Shown here: positions 1 to 8,342 of the stretch, piece after piece
Layout of the letters: every line of letters begins with the position of its first letter
Numbering within the stretch: position 1 is the stretch's first letter
Assembly: GCF_022398475.1 (NCBI RefSeq)
Contig: NZ_JAKEVM010000010.1
Location: 1-55,423 of the forward strand
Source: Pseudoalteromonas shioyasakiensis
Lineage (GTDB): Bacteria > Pseudomonadota > Gammaproteobacteria > Enterobacterales > Alteromonadaceae
Reading direction: 5' to 3'
Length of the DNA stretch: 55,423 nt
The notes under the pieces: model-generated
Told to the model about the DNA's origin: nothing
The model's database searches: none
Seen by the model: the letters and a program-made list of their open reading frames with translations, nothing else
Program-made: the position numbers and the translations under genes

Positions 1-102
1 CGTTTTGGACCCACCTGACCCCATGCCGAACTCAGTAGTGAAACGAAACAGCGCCGATGATAGTGTAGCAGCTGCTATGTGAAAGTAGGTCATCGCCAGG
101 AT
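1..102 (+). rRNA. rrf: 5S ribosomal RNA, 3' part (5' end outside the window)
   Basis: The first ~100 bases match the gammaproteobacterial 5S rRNA: the ACCTGACCCCATGCCGAACT block, then AGTGAAAC, GCGCCGATGATAGTGT and the closing CGCCAGG. About 15-20 bases of the 5' end, which pair with this closing segment, lie before base 1. A strong terminator follows directly, so this is the end of an rrn operon read left to right. The exact 3' end, near 102, is estimated by comparison with the E. coli molecule from memory. Confidence 0.95.
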
Positions 103-112
103 CCTATTAAAG

Positions 113-143
113 AAAGCCCGATTCGAAAGAGTCGGGCTTTTTT
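113..143 (+). terminator. rrn operon terminator
   Basis: AAAGCCCGATTC and GAGTCGGGCTTT form a 12-bp stem with one T-G wobble, closed by a GAAA tetraloop and followed by a T run. It lies about 10 bases after the 5S end, as expected for an intrinsic terminator of the rRNA operon. Confidence 0.92.
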
Positions 144-264
144 GCGTCTGGGAGCTGTCAGCTTTCAGCCGTCAGACGTCATCTGAAGCACAGAGATATC
201 AGAGGTTAGATGTCAGTTGAACTGTGTGGTTGTTTAGTACCGAGACTCCCTCAGCAACATCCCC

Positions 265-326
265 GTAGGAGGCACTTCAGTGCCGAATTAATAAAGCAAA
301 ACATTCATGGCTAAAGCCATTCCTAC
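265..326. repeat. REP/BIME-like double hairpin
   Basis: An outer stem GTAGGA (265-270) / TCCTAC (321-326) encloses two hairpins: GGCACT-TC-AGTGCC (271-284) and ATGGCT-AA-AGCCAT (307-320). Two short hairpins inside one stem are typical of bacterial interspersed mosaic elements. Only one copy is seen in this window, so repetition elsewhere in the genome is expected but not shown. Confidence 0.6.
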
Positions 327-338
327 AAGTACACTTTA

Positions 339-432
339 CCTAAAACCTAAAACCTAAAACCTAAAACCTAAAACCTAAAACCTAAAACCTAAAACCTAGA
401 GCCTAGAGCCTAGAGCCTAGAGCCTAGAGCCT
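339..432. repeat. Heptamer tandem repeat, CCTAAAA x8 then CCTAGAG x5
   Basis: Eight perfect CCTAAAA units start at 339, 346, 353, 360, 367, 374, 381 and 388. Five perfect CCTAGAG units start at 395, 402, 409, 416 and 423, and a final CCT follows. The change of unit is abrupt and both blocks are error-free, which suggests recent slippage expansion. It lies outside any gene. Confidence 0.95.
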
Positions 433-508
433 CCGGCAGAGGAAGACGCAGAACCAAACACCCACACCGCGCGGCTGATCGCTGACGGCTGAAAGCTGAT
501 AGCTCTGT

Positions 509-541
509 GTTGGGTTTCGCTGCGCTCTACCCAACCTACGG
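509..541. repeat. Dispersed 33-bp GTTGGGT/ACCCAAC hairpin repeat, copy 1
   Basis: The segment begins GTTGGGTTTCGCT and ends ACCCAACCTACGG. GTTGGGT (509-515) pairs with ACCCAAC (529-535). A second copy with a few substitutions lies at 13548-13580. Similar sequences are common between genes in many proteobacteria, which is recalled rather than searched. Confidence 0.7.
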
Positions 542-676
542 CAGACCCTCAAACTTTACTCTTTCTAACTCGTATCTTTCCCCTTTCTTACTTACAACTT
601 TACTCTCGCAAACTTGCTTCCCTAACCTTGTTATGCGATAAAGCGTTTTATATTTGTAATACAATTAAGGTGTGCT

Positions 677-1105
677 GTGTCTCGTAAGAAAACGACCAAG
701 TCAAAAGGCTCTTCAGGTTTAAATCGTAAAAATAGTGAAGCATTTATTGCTAAGTTCTCTTCGCATCCAGATACACATCTATGCCCGTCGGGTTTAATGT
801 ATAAAGTGATTGATGATGTTGAAGGAGAACGCATATCAGAATTCGATACAGTGGTTATTAACCAACGTATTATGCTTGCTGATGGCAATGTGATTGCCGA
901 CAGTTATAAAGCCGGTATGCCCGAAGTGTTCGCTTTATCTGAAGCTATAGAAGGGTTAAGAGAAGGTTTATTATTAATGAATATCGGTTCTCGCTATGAA
1001 TTTGTGATCCCTCCAGAGCTTGCTTGGGGTAAAAAAGGTAACGGTGGCAAGATTGGCGCAAATGCAGTGCTACATTTTGACGTTCGTTTAATGCGTCTAG
1101 CTTAA
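677..1105 (+). CDS. FKBP-type peptidyl-prolyl cis-trans isomerase
   Basis: A 142-residue protein whose C-terminal ~100 residues carry the FKBP fold. The clearest part is the segment around 110-122 (IPPELAWGKKGNG) and the closing FDVRLM strand. FKBPs catalyse cis-trans isomerisation of Xaa-Pro bonds during folding. There is no signal peptide, and the N-terminus is lysine- and serine-rich, so it is probably cytoplasmic. The start is GTG at 677, with AAGG at 667-670 six bases upstream. It stands alone between the rrn repeat tract and cobC. The usual aromatic active-site residues are only partly recognisable and the domain is shorter than in SlyD or FkpA, so activity is inferred from the family. 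Confidence 0.85.
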   Translation: MSRKKTTKSKGSSGLNRKNSEAFIAKFSSHPDTHLCPSGLMYKVIDDVEGERISEFDTVVINQRIMLADGNVIADSYKAGMPEVFALSEAIEGLREGLLLMNIGSRYEFVIPPELAWGKKGNGGKIGANAVLHFDVRLMRLA

Positions 1106-1189
1106 CTCTCTTCGGATGAGTACTTTAGCATAAGTCGACAGGCTACTTAAAACGCGTTAACGTTCACTATTGGTTTACTGAGGAACATT

Positions 1190-1807
1190 ATGGACGCATT
1201 TACTTCACGAGTTTACTTTCTTCGCCATGGTGAAATCGCTACGCCTGGAATTCTTTCTGGGCAAATCGATGTTGGTTTATCTGAGCAAGGCCTTGAACAA
1301 ATGCGCCAAGCCTCTGCCGAGCTCATACATTTAAATGCCATATATAGTTCACCGCTAAAGCGTTGCTCAGTCCACGCTGATTATTTAGCAAATCAACACT
1401 CACTGCATGTACACTATTATAACGCGCTAAAAGAGTTTAATTTTGGTGATTGGGATGGCCAAGATTACCAACAGCTTTGGCAGCAAACGAGTAAGCCTCA
1501 TATTGGTGATTTTTGGCAACACCCTTGGCAAGTAAAAGTGCCCAATGGTGAATCTATGGCTGATTTTTACGCTCGGGTAGAGGCATGGTGGCACACGTTT
1601 TTGCAATCATTGTGTGAATCTAAGCATGAACAGTCATTGGTAATAAGTCATGCAGGTGTGATTAAACAAATTCTCGCTATTGTATGTCAGATGCCAAAAC
1701 AATCAGCCACGCATTTAAATGTTTTTCACCTTCCTTATGCGGGGCTTATTACACTCGATGTATATATAGATGAACAAGGACAAGCTTGGCCTAAAATTGT
1801 TTTTTAG
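1190..1807 (+). CDS. cobC: CobC, alpha-ribazole-5'-phosphate phosphatase (histidine phosphatase family)
   Basis: A 205-residue histidine-phosphatase domain. RHGE at residues 12-15 supplies the phospho-accepting His13. Arg58 (SSPLKRC), Glu82 (EFNFGDWDG) and His154 (VISHAG) complete the phosphate pocket. In B12 lower-ligand assembly CobC removes the 5' phosphate of alpha-ribazole phosphate or adenosylcobalamin phosphate. Sequence alone separates it poorly from other small phosphoglycerate-mutase-like phosphatases, so the assignment rests on the neighbouring cob genes. GAGG lies about 7 bases before the ATG. It lies upstream of the cobalamin riboswitch, so it is probably transcribed separately from the genes downstream. 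Confidence 0.82.
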   Translation: MDAFTSRVYFLRHGEIATPGILSGQIDVGLSEQGLEQMRQASAELIHLNAIYSSPLKRCSVHADYLANQHSLHVHYYNALKEFNFGDWDGQDYQQLWQQTSKPHIGDFWQHPWQVKVPNGESMADFYARVEAWWHTFLQSLCESKHEQSLVISHAGVIKQILAIVCQMPKQSATHLNVFHLPYAGLITLDVYIDEQGQAWPKIVF

Positions 1808-1840
1808 CCATCTAGAGCGATATTCATTGAATTATTTACT

Positions 1841-1975
1841 TAGCCCGCCATAATACTCATATGCTATGGAATGGAGTGAAATTCTCCAGCTGTTCCCGCA
1901 ACTGTAATCCATCTAAATAATGGTCAGCCAGATACTTAGCACTAACAATTAATCATCGAGCGGGTCAACTCACAT
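1841..1975 (+). promoter_or_regulatory. Cobalamin (B12) riboswitch
   Basis: The conserved core is visible: GGAATGGAGTGAAATTCTCC, then CTGTTCCCGCAACTGTAAT (1890-1908), then the B12-box-like GTCAGCCAGATAC (1923-1935). CCCGC in the L5 loop (1895-1899) can pair with GCGGG (1960-1964), the kissing-loop contact that closes on ligand binding. It precedes btuD, so the transporter and assembly genes should be repressed when adenosylcobalamin is abundant. No oligo-T terminator follows the receptor, which suggests control of translation initiation or Rho. The 5' edge is approximate. Confidence 0.93.
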
Positions 1976-2038
1976 CATTTTCTGGTACTTACCAGTGCTT
2001 TCTTGTGCGTTGCGATTACTCGCCAAGAGAGAATAAGC

Positions 2039-2869
2039 TTGCAACAAAATAGCCTTAGCGCTGCGCCATTAATATCAGTGTCTGATTTAAGTTGGGGTAC
2101 TGCGAATAAAACGATACTTAAATCAATTAACCTTGAGTTAAAAGCAGGGCAGTTTATCGGTCTACTCGGCCCCAATGGGGCAGGTAAATCAAGCCTACTG
2201 CGTTGTCTTTATCGTTACTTGAAACCTCAGCAAGGGGTTGTGCTGCTGAGCGGTCAAGATATTTGGCAAATCAGTGCTGATGAATATGCAAAGCAGGTTG
2301 CAGTTGTTTTACAAGAGTCTCCATCGCAGTTTAATTTGTCTTTGTTCGATGTAGTGAGTTTAGGCTTAACACCTCATAAGCGGCTTTTCAGCGCCACGTC
2401 TGCCAATGATAAGCAGCGAATATATCAAGCGATAGAGCAGGTAGGTTTGTCTCATCATAGTGAGCAAGCATTTGATTCGCTCTCTGGTGGCGAAAAGCAA
2501 AGAGCTCTTATTGCACGCTCTATCGTACAACAACCTAAGTTGCTCATCATGGATGAGCCTACTAGTCACCTTGATGTTAAATACCAAATTCAAATAATGG
2601 AATTAGCAAAGTCCCTCGATGTGACAGTGCTTGCCTCTTTCCATGATTTAAATCTCGCAGCGAGTTTATGTGATGAATTATTGGTGATTGATGAAGGGCG
2701 TTTGGTTTGTCAGGGGCAACCAAAAGCGGTGCTTACTGAGCAGCTGTTGAGTGATGTATTTGGTGTCTGCGCAGCGGTATCTGCTCACCCGCAATCAAGC
2801 ACTGATAAGTTTATTCCGCACATCACTTATTTTTATGGCTATCAGACACAGGAGCATCAAAATGACTGA
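2039..2869 (+). CDS. btuD: BtuD-type ABC transporter ATPase (vitamin B12 import)
   Basis: ATPase of the cobalamin importer, energising BtuC at the inner membrane. From the chosen start it has 276 residues: Walker A GPNGAGKS at 44-51, signature LSGGEKQR at ~148-155 and Walker B LLIMDEP at ~168-174, followed by the switch histidine in ASFHDLN. The frame is open from TTG at 2003. TTG at 2039 is preferred because AAGAGAGAA lies just upstream, while 2003 has no ribosome binding site; no ATG is available before the domain. It is the first gene after the riboswitch and overlaps btuC by 8 bases. The family also contains siderophore ATPases (FecE, FepC), and the B12 role comes from context. Confidence 0.88.
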   Translation: MQQNSLSAAPLISVSDLSWGTANKTILKSINLELKAGQFIGLLGPNGAGKSSLLRCLYRYLKPQQGVVLLSGQDIWQISADEYAKQVAVVLQESPSQFNLSLFDVVSLGLTPHKRLFSATSANDKQRIYQAIEQVGLSHHSEQAFDSLSGGEKQRALIARSIVQQPKLLIMDEPTSHLDVKYQIQIMELAKSLDVTVLASFHDLNLAASLCDELLVIDEGRLVCQGQPKAVLTEQLLSDVFGVCAAVSAHPQSSTDKFIPHITYFYGYQTQEHQND

Positions 2870-3851
2870 TGCAATGCGTTTAAGTATCTGTGTTGTCGTA
2901 GGGCTTATTAGTTGTTTTTTAGCATTGAGCTTTGGTGCTGCAAATACGCCACTGAGTGATGTTTTTAATGGCTTGTTTAGCCAAGGCAGCGATGAATTTG
3001 TGCAGCGTATTATTTGGCAGTTGCGTATGCCAAGAACGGTGCTGGCGTTTTTAGCAGGCTCAGGGCTTGCTCTGGCAGGACTAATTTTACAGACTGTAAC
3101 CCGAAACCCGCTTGCTGACCCTTACTTGTTTGGTATTTCTTCTGGGGCTTCATTTGGTGTGGTGTGCTTTATAGCCCTAACCGGTGTGAGTTTTGGCTTT
3201 AGTATGTCAGTTGCAGCATTTGCCGGAAGCTTACTTTCAATGCTGTTACTTATTGCTATTTCAGGGCGTTGCCATGTTGGCCAAGTTGAAGCCATGTTAC
3301 TCGCTGGTGTTGCTTTATCTTTCTTATTTAGCGCTATGACAAGTTTGCTGCTTTATTTTAGCGACCCTCAAGCTATAACCGCTATTTTGTTTTGGACGAT
3401 GGGCAGTTTTTCTCGTGCACAGTGGGACACTCTTTGGCTACCGTTTACAGTAATTATTGCCTGTATGACGCTGATGATTGCATTTCGTCGTCAGCTTAAT
3501 GCAATGCTGCTTGGTGATGAAAGTGCTGCAACCTTGGGGATTCATGTGCAACGCTTTCGGATCATGATGCTGCTGCTAAGTTCATTAATTACAGCTGTGC
3601 TTGTTGCTATGTGCGGTGGCGTTGGTTTTGTCGGCCTGATGATCCCACATATTGTGCGCTACTTTTCACCGCAAGGCAGCAGCCATAACTTAGTTATGAC
3701 CTCCTTGGTCGGAGGTATTTTTATGGTGTGGGTAGATGTGTTATGCCGAACCCTATTGAATAACCAAGAACTACCTGTAGGTGTGATCACAGCCGCTATC
3801 GGTAGCGTGTTCTTTTTATTCTTACTTTATTTTCGTAAACAGAGTAGGTAG
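2862..3851 (+). CDS. btuC: BtuC-type ABC transporter permease (vitamin B12 import)
   Basis: A 329-residue FecCD/BtuC-family permease with about ten hydrophobic segments. Family landmarks are the LRMPRTVLAFLAGSGLALAG stretch near the N-terminus, the NPLADPYLFGISSGA loop, and GGVGFVGLMIPHIVR, which contacts the ATPase. It forms the channel for cobalamin delivered by BtuF. ATG at 2862 is chosen because AGGAG lies at 2850-2854 and the start overlaps the end of btuD, typical of translational coupling. An open extension upstream to 2751 runs through btuD and is not coding. cobT begins four bases after the stop. Confidence 0.9.
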   Translation: MTDAMRLSICVVVGLISCFLALSFGAANTPLSDVFNGLFSQGSDEFVQRIIWQLRMPRTVLAFLAGSGLALAGLILQTVTRNPLADPYLFGISSGASFGVVCFIALTGVSFGFSMSVAAFAGSLLSMLLLIAISGRCHVGQVEAMLLAGVALSFLFSAMTSLLLYFSDPQAITAILFWTMGSFSRAQWDTLWLPFTVIIACMTLMIAFRRQLNAMLLGDESAATLGIHVQRFRIMMLLLSSLITAVLVAMCGGVGFVGLMIPHIVRYFSPQGSSHNLVMTSLVGGIFMVWVDVLCRTLLNNQELPVGVITAAIGSVFFLFLLYFRKQSR

Positions 3852-3854
3852 CTA

Positions 3855-4916
3855 ATGTTTAATATCATGCCTATTAATCAGCGATTTTCAGCTGTAATTC
3901 AACAAAAAATAGACCTCAAAACAAAGCCGTTAGGAGCTTTGGGTCAGCTTGAAAGTTGTGCTAAACAATTAACGCTTATTTTTTCAAAGCAACTTGATAG
4001 TGAGCAGGCGTTAGTTGCCTTTAAACCGGTTATTTCAAATCCTTCTCTAGTTGTATTTGCAGGTGATCATGGTGTAGCAAGCCAAGGTGTGTCGATTGCT
4101 CCTAGCAGCGTTACATCTCAAATGGTGGCAAACTTTGCAGCAGGAGGCGCAGCGATTAATGTATTTTGTCGCCAGCTTGGCTGGCAGCTAGAAGTTGTTG
4201 ACGCTGGAACACTCAGTACTTCACACAATAAAAGTGTGCATAACCAGCGTTTAGGTGAAATCACTGCACCACTGAATACTGAAATGGCCATGTCACTTAG
4301 CCAGGTTGAAAAAGGGTTTGCATTAGCCAAACAGCGAGTTCATTCACTCTATGAGCAAGGTTGTAATACCATCGCCTTTGGTGAGATGGGTATTGGCAAT
4401 ACCACAAGTGCTGCGGCATTAATGGCTGCCTTGTTGTCGTTACCTGCCAGCCAATGTGTTGGTAAAGGCACAGGTGTGAGTGATGAGGTTGTTGCTAAAA
4501 AAATCAAGGTTGTCGAGCAAGCCCTTCAATTACATAAAGCTCACTTTGATGACCCACTAATGACGCTCGCTGCATTAGGCGGTTTTGAAATTGTACAGAT
4601 CACCGGTGCCATTTTAGCTGCTGCGGAGCTCGGCATGGCGGTGATCGTGGATGGCTTTATTTGTACCGCACCGGCGCTTGTTGCAACTCGCATTAATGCA
4701 AACGCTCGCGATTACATGTTATTTGCTCATGCCTCTAATGAGCAAGGGCATAAAGCAATGCTCAACGCCTTGCACGCATCACCTTTATTGCAGCTTAATT
4801 TAAGATTAGGAGAGGGCACCGGGGCTGCGCTTGCCTTACCTTTACTGCAAGCATCTTTGGCGTTTTACAATGACATGGCAAGTTTTGCCGATGCCAATGT
4901 TGAGCAAGTTGTCTGA
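3855..4916 (+). CDS. cobT: CobT, nicotinate-nucleotide--dimethylbenzimidazole phosphoribosyltransferase
   Basis: Transfers ribose-5-phosphate from nicotinate mononucleotide to a lower-ligand base such as dimethylbenzimidazole, giving alpha-ribazole 5'-phosphate. The 353-residue length is normal. Landmarks are KTKPLGALGQLE near the N-terminus, VFAGDHGVASQGVS, GEMGIGNTTSAAAL, and LRLGEGTGAALA near the C-terminus, whose Glu320 corresponds to the catalytic glutamate of Salmonella CobT. The start lies 4 bases after btuC, and cobS begins one base after the stop. It is cytoplasmic. Confidence 0.95.
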   Translation: MFNIMPINQRFSAVIQQKIDLKTKPLGALGQLESCAKQLTLIFSKQLDSEQALVAFKPVISNPSLVVFAGDHGVASQGVSIAPSSVTSQMVANFAAGGAAINVFCRQLGWQLEVVDAGTLSTSHNKSVHNQRLGEITAPLNTEMAMSLSQVEKGFALAKQRVHSLYEQGCNTIAFGEMGIGNTTSAAALMAALLSLPASQCVGKGTGVSDEVVAKKIKVVEQALQLHKAHFDDPLMTLAALGGFEIVQITGAILAAAELGMAVIVDGFICTAPALVATRINANARDYMLFAHASNEQGHKAMLNALHASPLLQLNLRLGEGTGAALALPLLQASLAFYNDMASFADANVEQVV

Positions 4917-4917
4917 T

Positions 4918-5724
4918 ATGAGCGCTGAACAACACACTTCTGACTCTACCCCAAGTCAGTTTCAACTATTTTTACTGGCGCTTAGTTTTTTAACGCGTAT
5001 ACCCGTTAAGTTAAACTTTGCAGTGTCTGATACGGCACTCAATCAGGCGAGTCGTTATTTTGCATTGGTCGGCGTGATTTTAGGTGTAGTTTTAGCGCTG
5101 AGTTTTTTACTGCTAAGTTGGTTATTCCCCGTAGCCATTTCAGTTGCCTTAGTTATGGCGTTTAGCTTGATAATCACAGGGGCATTTCATGAAGATGGCC
5201 TTGCTGATGTCTGGGATGGCTTTGGTGGTGGTTGGCACGTTGCAGATAAGCTGAGCATTATGAAAGACAGTCGCTTAGGTACCTATGGTGCTGCGGCGCT
5301 TGTGATGGCCTTATTAATTAAATACCAAACACTCGTTGCACTCAGCGAGGCAACCAGTACGCTGATTATTGCACTTGTTTTAGGGCAAAGCTTAAGTCGG
5401 GTTGTAGCAACAAGTTTAATTGCAGACATGGACTATGTAAGTCAAGACGCCACATCTAAAGTAAAGCCAATTGCGATGCATTTAAGCACGCAAAGTTATC
5501 AAATACTGCTAGCAACTGGCGGTTCGGTGTTAGCAGTAGCATGGTTGTTTTTTGGCTTCTCTCTAGGGCAATTATTAATCCTCGTCAGTGTGCTTATTGT
5601 TACTCGTTTACTATTAAAGCGCTGGTTTGAAAAACAGTTATCTGGCTATACCGGTGATTGCTTGGGAGCAGCCCAGCAAGTATCTGAGCTTGTTACCTAC
5701 CTTTGCTTGGTGAGTTTATTATGA
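4918..5724 (+). CDS. cobS: CobS, adenosylcobinamide-GDP ribazoletransferase (cobalamin synthase)
   Basis: A 268-residue integral membrane enzyme joining adenosylcobinamide-GDP and alpha-ribazole (or its phosphate) to complete adenosylcobalamin (phosphate). It shows the acidic motif HEDGLADVWDGFGGG and the following DSRLGTYGAAAL, both diagnostic of the family, within several hydrophobic helices. ATG at 4918 is chosen: it begins one base after the cobT stop and gives a normal-length protein, whereas the longer open frame from 4831 runs inside cobT. The stop overlaps the cobU start (ATGA). Confidence 0.94.
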   Translation: MSAEQHTSDSTPSQFQLFLLALSFLTRIPVKLNFAVSDTALNQASRYFALVGVILGVVLALSFLLLSWLFPVAISVALVMAFSLIITGAFHEDGLADVWDGFGGGWHVADKLSIMKDSRLGTYGAAALVMALLIKYQTLVALSEATSTLIIALVLGQSLSRVVATSLIADMDYVSQDATSKVKPIAMHLSTQSYQILLATGGSVLAVAWLFFGFSLGQLLILVSVLIVTRLLLKRWFEKQLSGYTGDCLGAAQQVSELVTYLCLVSLL

Positions 5725-6248
5725 GCCAGCAACATACTTTAATTTTAGGTGGTGCTCGCAGCGGTAAAAGCCGTTTTGCTGAGCAGCTGGCAACAAATTC
5801 AAACAAGCCGCTTATCTACATTGCCACAGCCAATGCGGATGATGAAGAAATGACAGCCCGAATTAATAGGCATCAAGCTGAGCGGGCTAAGCATTGGCAA
5901 CTTGTTGAAGAGCCTTTGTATTTGGCTAAAGCACTACAACAGCATAGCCAAGCTGAAAACTGTATTTTGGTGGATTGTTTAACGCTGTGGTTGAGTAATT
6001 GCCTATGCCAGCAGGGTGAAGCATTTTGGCTTGAGCAAAAAGCGGCCTTACTCGATGTGCTATTGCAATTGCCGGGTGAGGTGATTTTTGTCAGCAATGA
6101 AGTGGGTCATGGTATTGTGCCGCTGGGTGAATTAAGCCGTCAGTTTGTTGATCATTCAGGTTGGTTGCATCAAGCCTTAGCACAGCAAGTTGCACGTGTT
6201 GAGTTTGTGATTGCAGGTCTTGCACAAACCTTAAAAAGAGAACAATGA
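5721..6248 (+). CDS. cobU: CobU, adenosylcobinamide kinase / adenosylcobinamide-phosphate guanylyltransferase
   Basis: Bifunctional enzyme that phosphorylates adenosylcobinamide and then transfers GMP from GTP, giving AdoCbi-GDP for CobS. The 175 residues hold the P-loop GGARSGKS at 10-17, the [12 protein letters not shown] segment that carries the guanylylated histidine in this family, DCLTLWLSN (Walker B region) and [11 protein letters not shown]. Start and stop both overlap neighbours by four bases, a strong sign of a translationally coupled operon. Confidence 0.95.
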   Translation: MSQQHTLILGGARSGKSRFAEQLATNSNKPLIYIATANADDEEMTARINRHQAERAKHWQLVEEPLYLAKALQQHSQAENCILVDCLTLWLSNCLCQQGEAFWLEQKAALLDVLLQLPGEVIFVSNEVGHGIVPLGELSRQFVDHSGWLHQALAQQVARVEFVIAGLAQTLKREQ

Positions 6249-7732
6249 TGAAAACAATAATGGTGCAAGGCACGACCTCAGATGCTGGTAAAAGTACTCT
6301 TGTAGCAGCACTTTGCCGGATCTTTGCTGAGCGAGGCATAAAGGTTGCGCCCTTTAAGCCACAAAATATGGCGTTAAATAGCGCTGTAACCGCAGATGGT
6401 GGCGAGATAGGTCGCGCACAAGCTATGCAAGCTGTAGCGGCAAAAGTCCCCGCAGAAGTCGATTTTAACCCTATCTTATTAAAACCTAACAGCGATACCG
6501 GAGCGCAGGTAATCGTTCATGGTAAAGCGCTGTCGAATATGGAAGCGGGCAGTTATCACGACTACAAAAAAGTGGCGATGGATGCAGTTCTTACTTCGCA
6601 GCAGCGCTTAAGTGAGCGTTTTGAATTACTGGTTGTTGAAGGTGCAGGGAGCCCTGCAGAAATTAACCTGCGCGAAAACGACATTGCCAATATGGGTTAC
6701 GCTGAGGCGGTAGATTGCCCGGTGATCATTATTGCAGATATCGACAAAGGCGGTGTGTTTGCCCATTTAGTTGGAACGTTAGCCTTGTTGTCTGAGTCGG
6801 AGCAAGCGCGCGTTAAAGGCTTTGTGATTAATCGTTTTCGGGGCGATATTGCGTTATTGCAAGGTGGCCTTGATTGGTTAGAGCAATACACCAATAAGCC
6901 AGTGCTTGGGGTATTACCTTATTTACATGACTTAGCACTAGATGCTGAAGATGCCGTTGCTATAACTAATCAGGTCGATAAACCGCAATTACGCATAGCA
7001 GTGCTGCTACTTCCTCATATTAGTAATCACACAGACTTTGATGCACTGCGATTACAACCAGAAATCGATTTACAGTATGTACGTCATACTCAGACTATTC
7101 CAAGTGTTGATCTGATTATTATACCGGGCAGTAAAAATGTACTCAGCGATTTAGCGTTTTTAAAAAATGAAGGTTGGCATAAACAAATAACACGTCACCT
7201 GCGTTATGGCGGTAAAGTGCTTGGAGTATGCGGTGGGCTGCAGATGTTAGGTAACTACCTTGCGGATCCACATGCAGTGGAGTCTAATTTAGGCAGCGCA
7301 GTAGGGCTTGGGCTTGCTGACTTTGAAACGCAATTAGGGCAACAAAAAGTACTAAGCCAAGTCTCTGGCATACTTCATTTAAACAATAGCGATAAAGCAA
7401 TATCTGGTTATGAAATTCACGCCGGAATCAGTCTAGGGCCAGCACTTGAAAAGCCATTTTTGAGCTTTAATGATCACCCAAGTGGATTCAAAGTAGATGG
7501 TTTTATTAGTGATGATAACCAAATAGCAGGTACTTACTTACATGGCTTGTTCGATACCCCTGAGGGCGTATCTGAGCTAATAACTTGGCTTGCAGCAAAT
7601 AGCCAAATTAAGCCAATTGATATTAACTTAAACCGTGAACAGCAGTTAAGCCGTTTAGCTAGTGTAGTAGCAGAGAATCTCGATATTGAACAAATCATCA
7701 ATATTTATGAGAACTTCAATTTAGAGAAATAA
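6245..7732 (+). CDS. cobQ: CobQ/CbiP, adenosylcobyric acid synthase (glutamine-hydrolysing)
   Basis: Amidates four side chains of adenosylcobyrinic acid a,c-diamide, using glutamine and ATP. The 495 residues comprise an N-terminal dethiobiotin-synthetase-like ATPase (P-loop in [11 protein letters not shown], 8-18) and a C-terminal class I glutamine amidotransferase with the nucleophile Cys329 in GVCGGLQM and a C-terminal His in TYLHGLFD. The start overlaps cobU; a second Met immediately follows and could equally initiate. This enzyme is usual in corrin-ring synthesis, yet no ring-building genes lie here, so it may serve salvage of cobyrinic-acid-level intermediates or a pathway encoded elsewhere. 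Confidence 0.94.
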   Translation: MMKTIMVQGTTSDAGKSTLVAALCRIFAERGIKVAPFKPQNMALNSAVTADGGEIGRAQAMQAVAAKVPAEVDFNPILLKPNSDTGAQVIVHGKALSNMEAGSYHDYKKVAMDAVLTSQQRLSERFELLVVEGAGSPAEINLRENDIANMGYAEAVDCPVIIIADIDKGGVFAHLVGTLALLSESEQARVKGFVINRFRGDIALLQGGLDWLEQYTNKPVLGVLPYLHDLALDAEDAVAITNQVDKPQLRIAVLLLPHISNHTDFDALRLQPEIDLQYVRHTQTIPSVDLIIIPGSKNVLSDLAFLKNEGWHKQITRHLRYGGKVLGVCGGLQMLGNYLADPHAVESNLGSAVGLGLADFETQLGQQKVLSQVSGILHLNNSDKAISGYEIHAGISLGPALEKPFLSFNDHPSGFKVDGFISDDNQIAGTYLHGLFDTPEGVSELITWLAANSQIKPIDINLNREQQLSRLASVVAENLDIEQIINIYENFNLEK

Positions 7733-7741
7733 GGAACAACA

Positions 7742-8341
7742 ATGAGCGAACAGAATCAAGATAAGCACCAACAACGCCAGCAAAAAGTAAAAGAAAAAGT
7801 CGACGAACGGATTGCTGCTGCACAAAAAGAGCAGGGTATTTTTCAGGTTATAACTGGCAACGGTAAGGGAAAATCGACTTCTGGGTTTGGTACTGTCGCA
7901 CGTGCGGTGGGTCACGGAATGAAAGCAGCTGTGTGCCAGTTTATTAAAGGCACATGGGAGTGTGGTGAGCGCAACCTACTTGAAAAAGCAGGGGTTGAAT
8001 TTGTTATTATGAACACCGGTTTTACTTGGGAAACACAAAATAAAGAGTCAGATACTGCTGCTGCGCAAGTGACATGGCAAGAAGCGAAAAGAATGCTGAA
8101 GGATGAGTCGATTAACCTCGTTATGCTAGACGAAATAACCTATATGATCACCTACGGCTATATTGATTTAGACGAAGTGCTAGAAGCAGTTAGCTCTCGT
8201 CCTGCTATGCAATCGGTGATTATTACAGGTCGTGGTGCGCACCGTAAACTGACCGACTTAGCTGATACAGTCAGTGAAGTCAGAAACGTAAAACACGCTT
8301 TTGATGCAGGAATAAAAGCGCAAAAAGGGTTCGATTTTTAA
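7742..8341 (+). CDS. cobO: Cob(I)yrinic acid a,c-diamide adenosyltransferase (CobO/BtuR/CobA type)
   Basis: Transfers the 5'-deoxyadenosyl group of ATP to the Co(I) of corrinoids. The 199-residue protein has the P-loop GNGKGKS at 39-45, the substrate segment QFIKGTWECGERNLLE, and VMLDEITYMITYGYID with the conserved acidic and aromatic residues. A charged N-terminal stretch of about 30 residues precedes the fold, as in E. coli BtuR. AAGGAA precedes the ATG at good spacing. It begins 10 bases after cobQ and ends two bases before btuF, consistent with one transcript. Confidence 0.95.
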   Translation: MSEQNQDKHQQRQQKVKEKVDERIAAAQKEQGIFQVITGNGKGKSTSGFGTVARAVGHGMKAAVCQFIKGTWECGERNLLEKAGVEFVIMNTGFTWETQNKESDTAAAQVTWQEAKRMLKDESINLVMLDEITYMITYGYIDLDEVLEAVSSRPAMQSVIITGRGAHRKLTDLADTVSEVRNVKHAFDAGIKAQKGFDF

Positions 8342-8342
8342 T

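Larger units (their letters stand above)
152..505. repeat. Intergenic repeat cluster bounded by a 24-bp inverted repeat
   Basis: Positions 152-175 and 482-505 are inverted copies of each other with 23 of 24 matches (GAGCTGTCAGCTTTC... against ...GAAAGCTGATAGCTC). Between them lie a paired-hairpin REP-like unit (265-326) and a run of heptamers (339-432). No convincing gene is seen from 103 to 676. The arrangement suggests recombination or accumulation of mobile repeats behind the rrn operon, but no transposase lies inside it. Confidence 0.7.

Noticed and set aside
339..432. Telomere of a linear replicon
   Set aside because: The heptamers are internal, followed by ordinary chromosomal genes, with no terminal structure.
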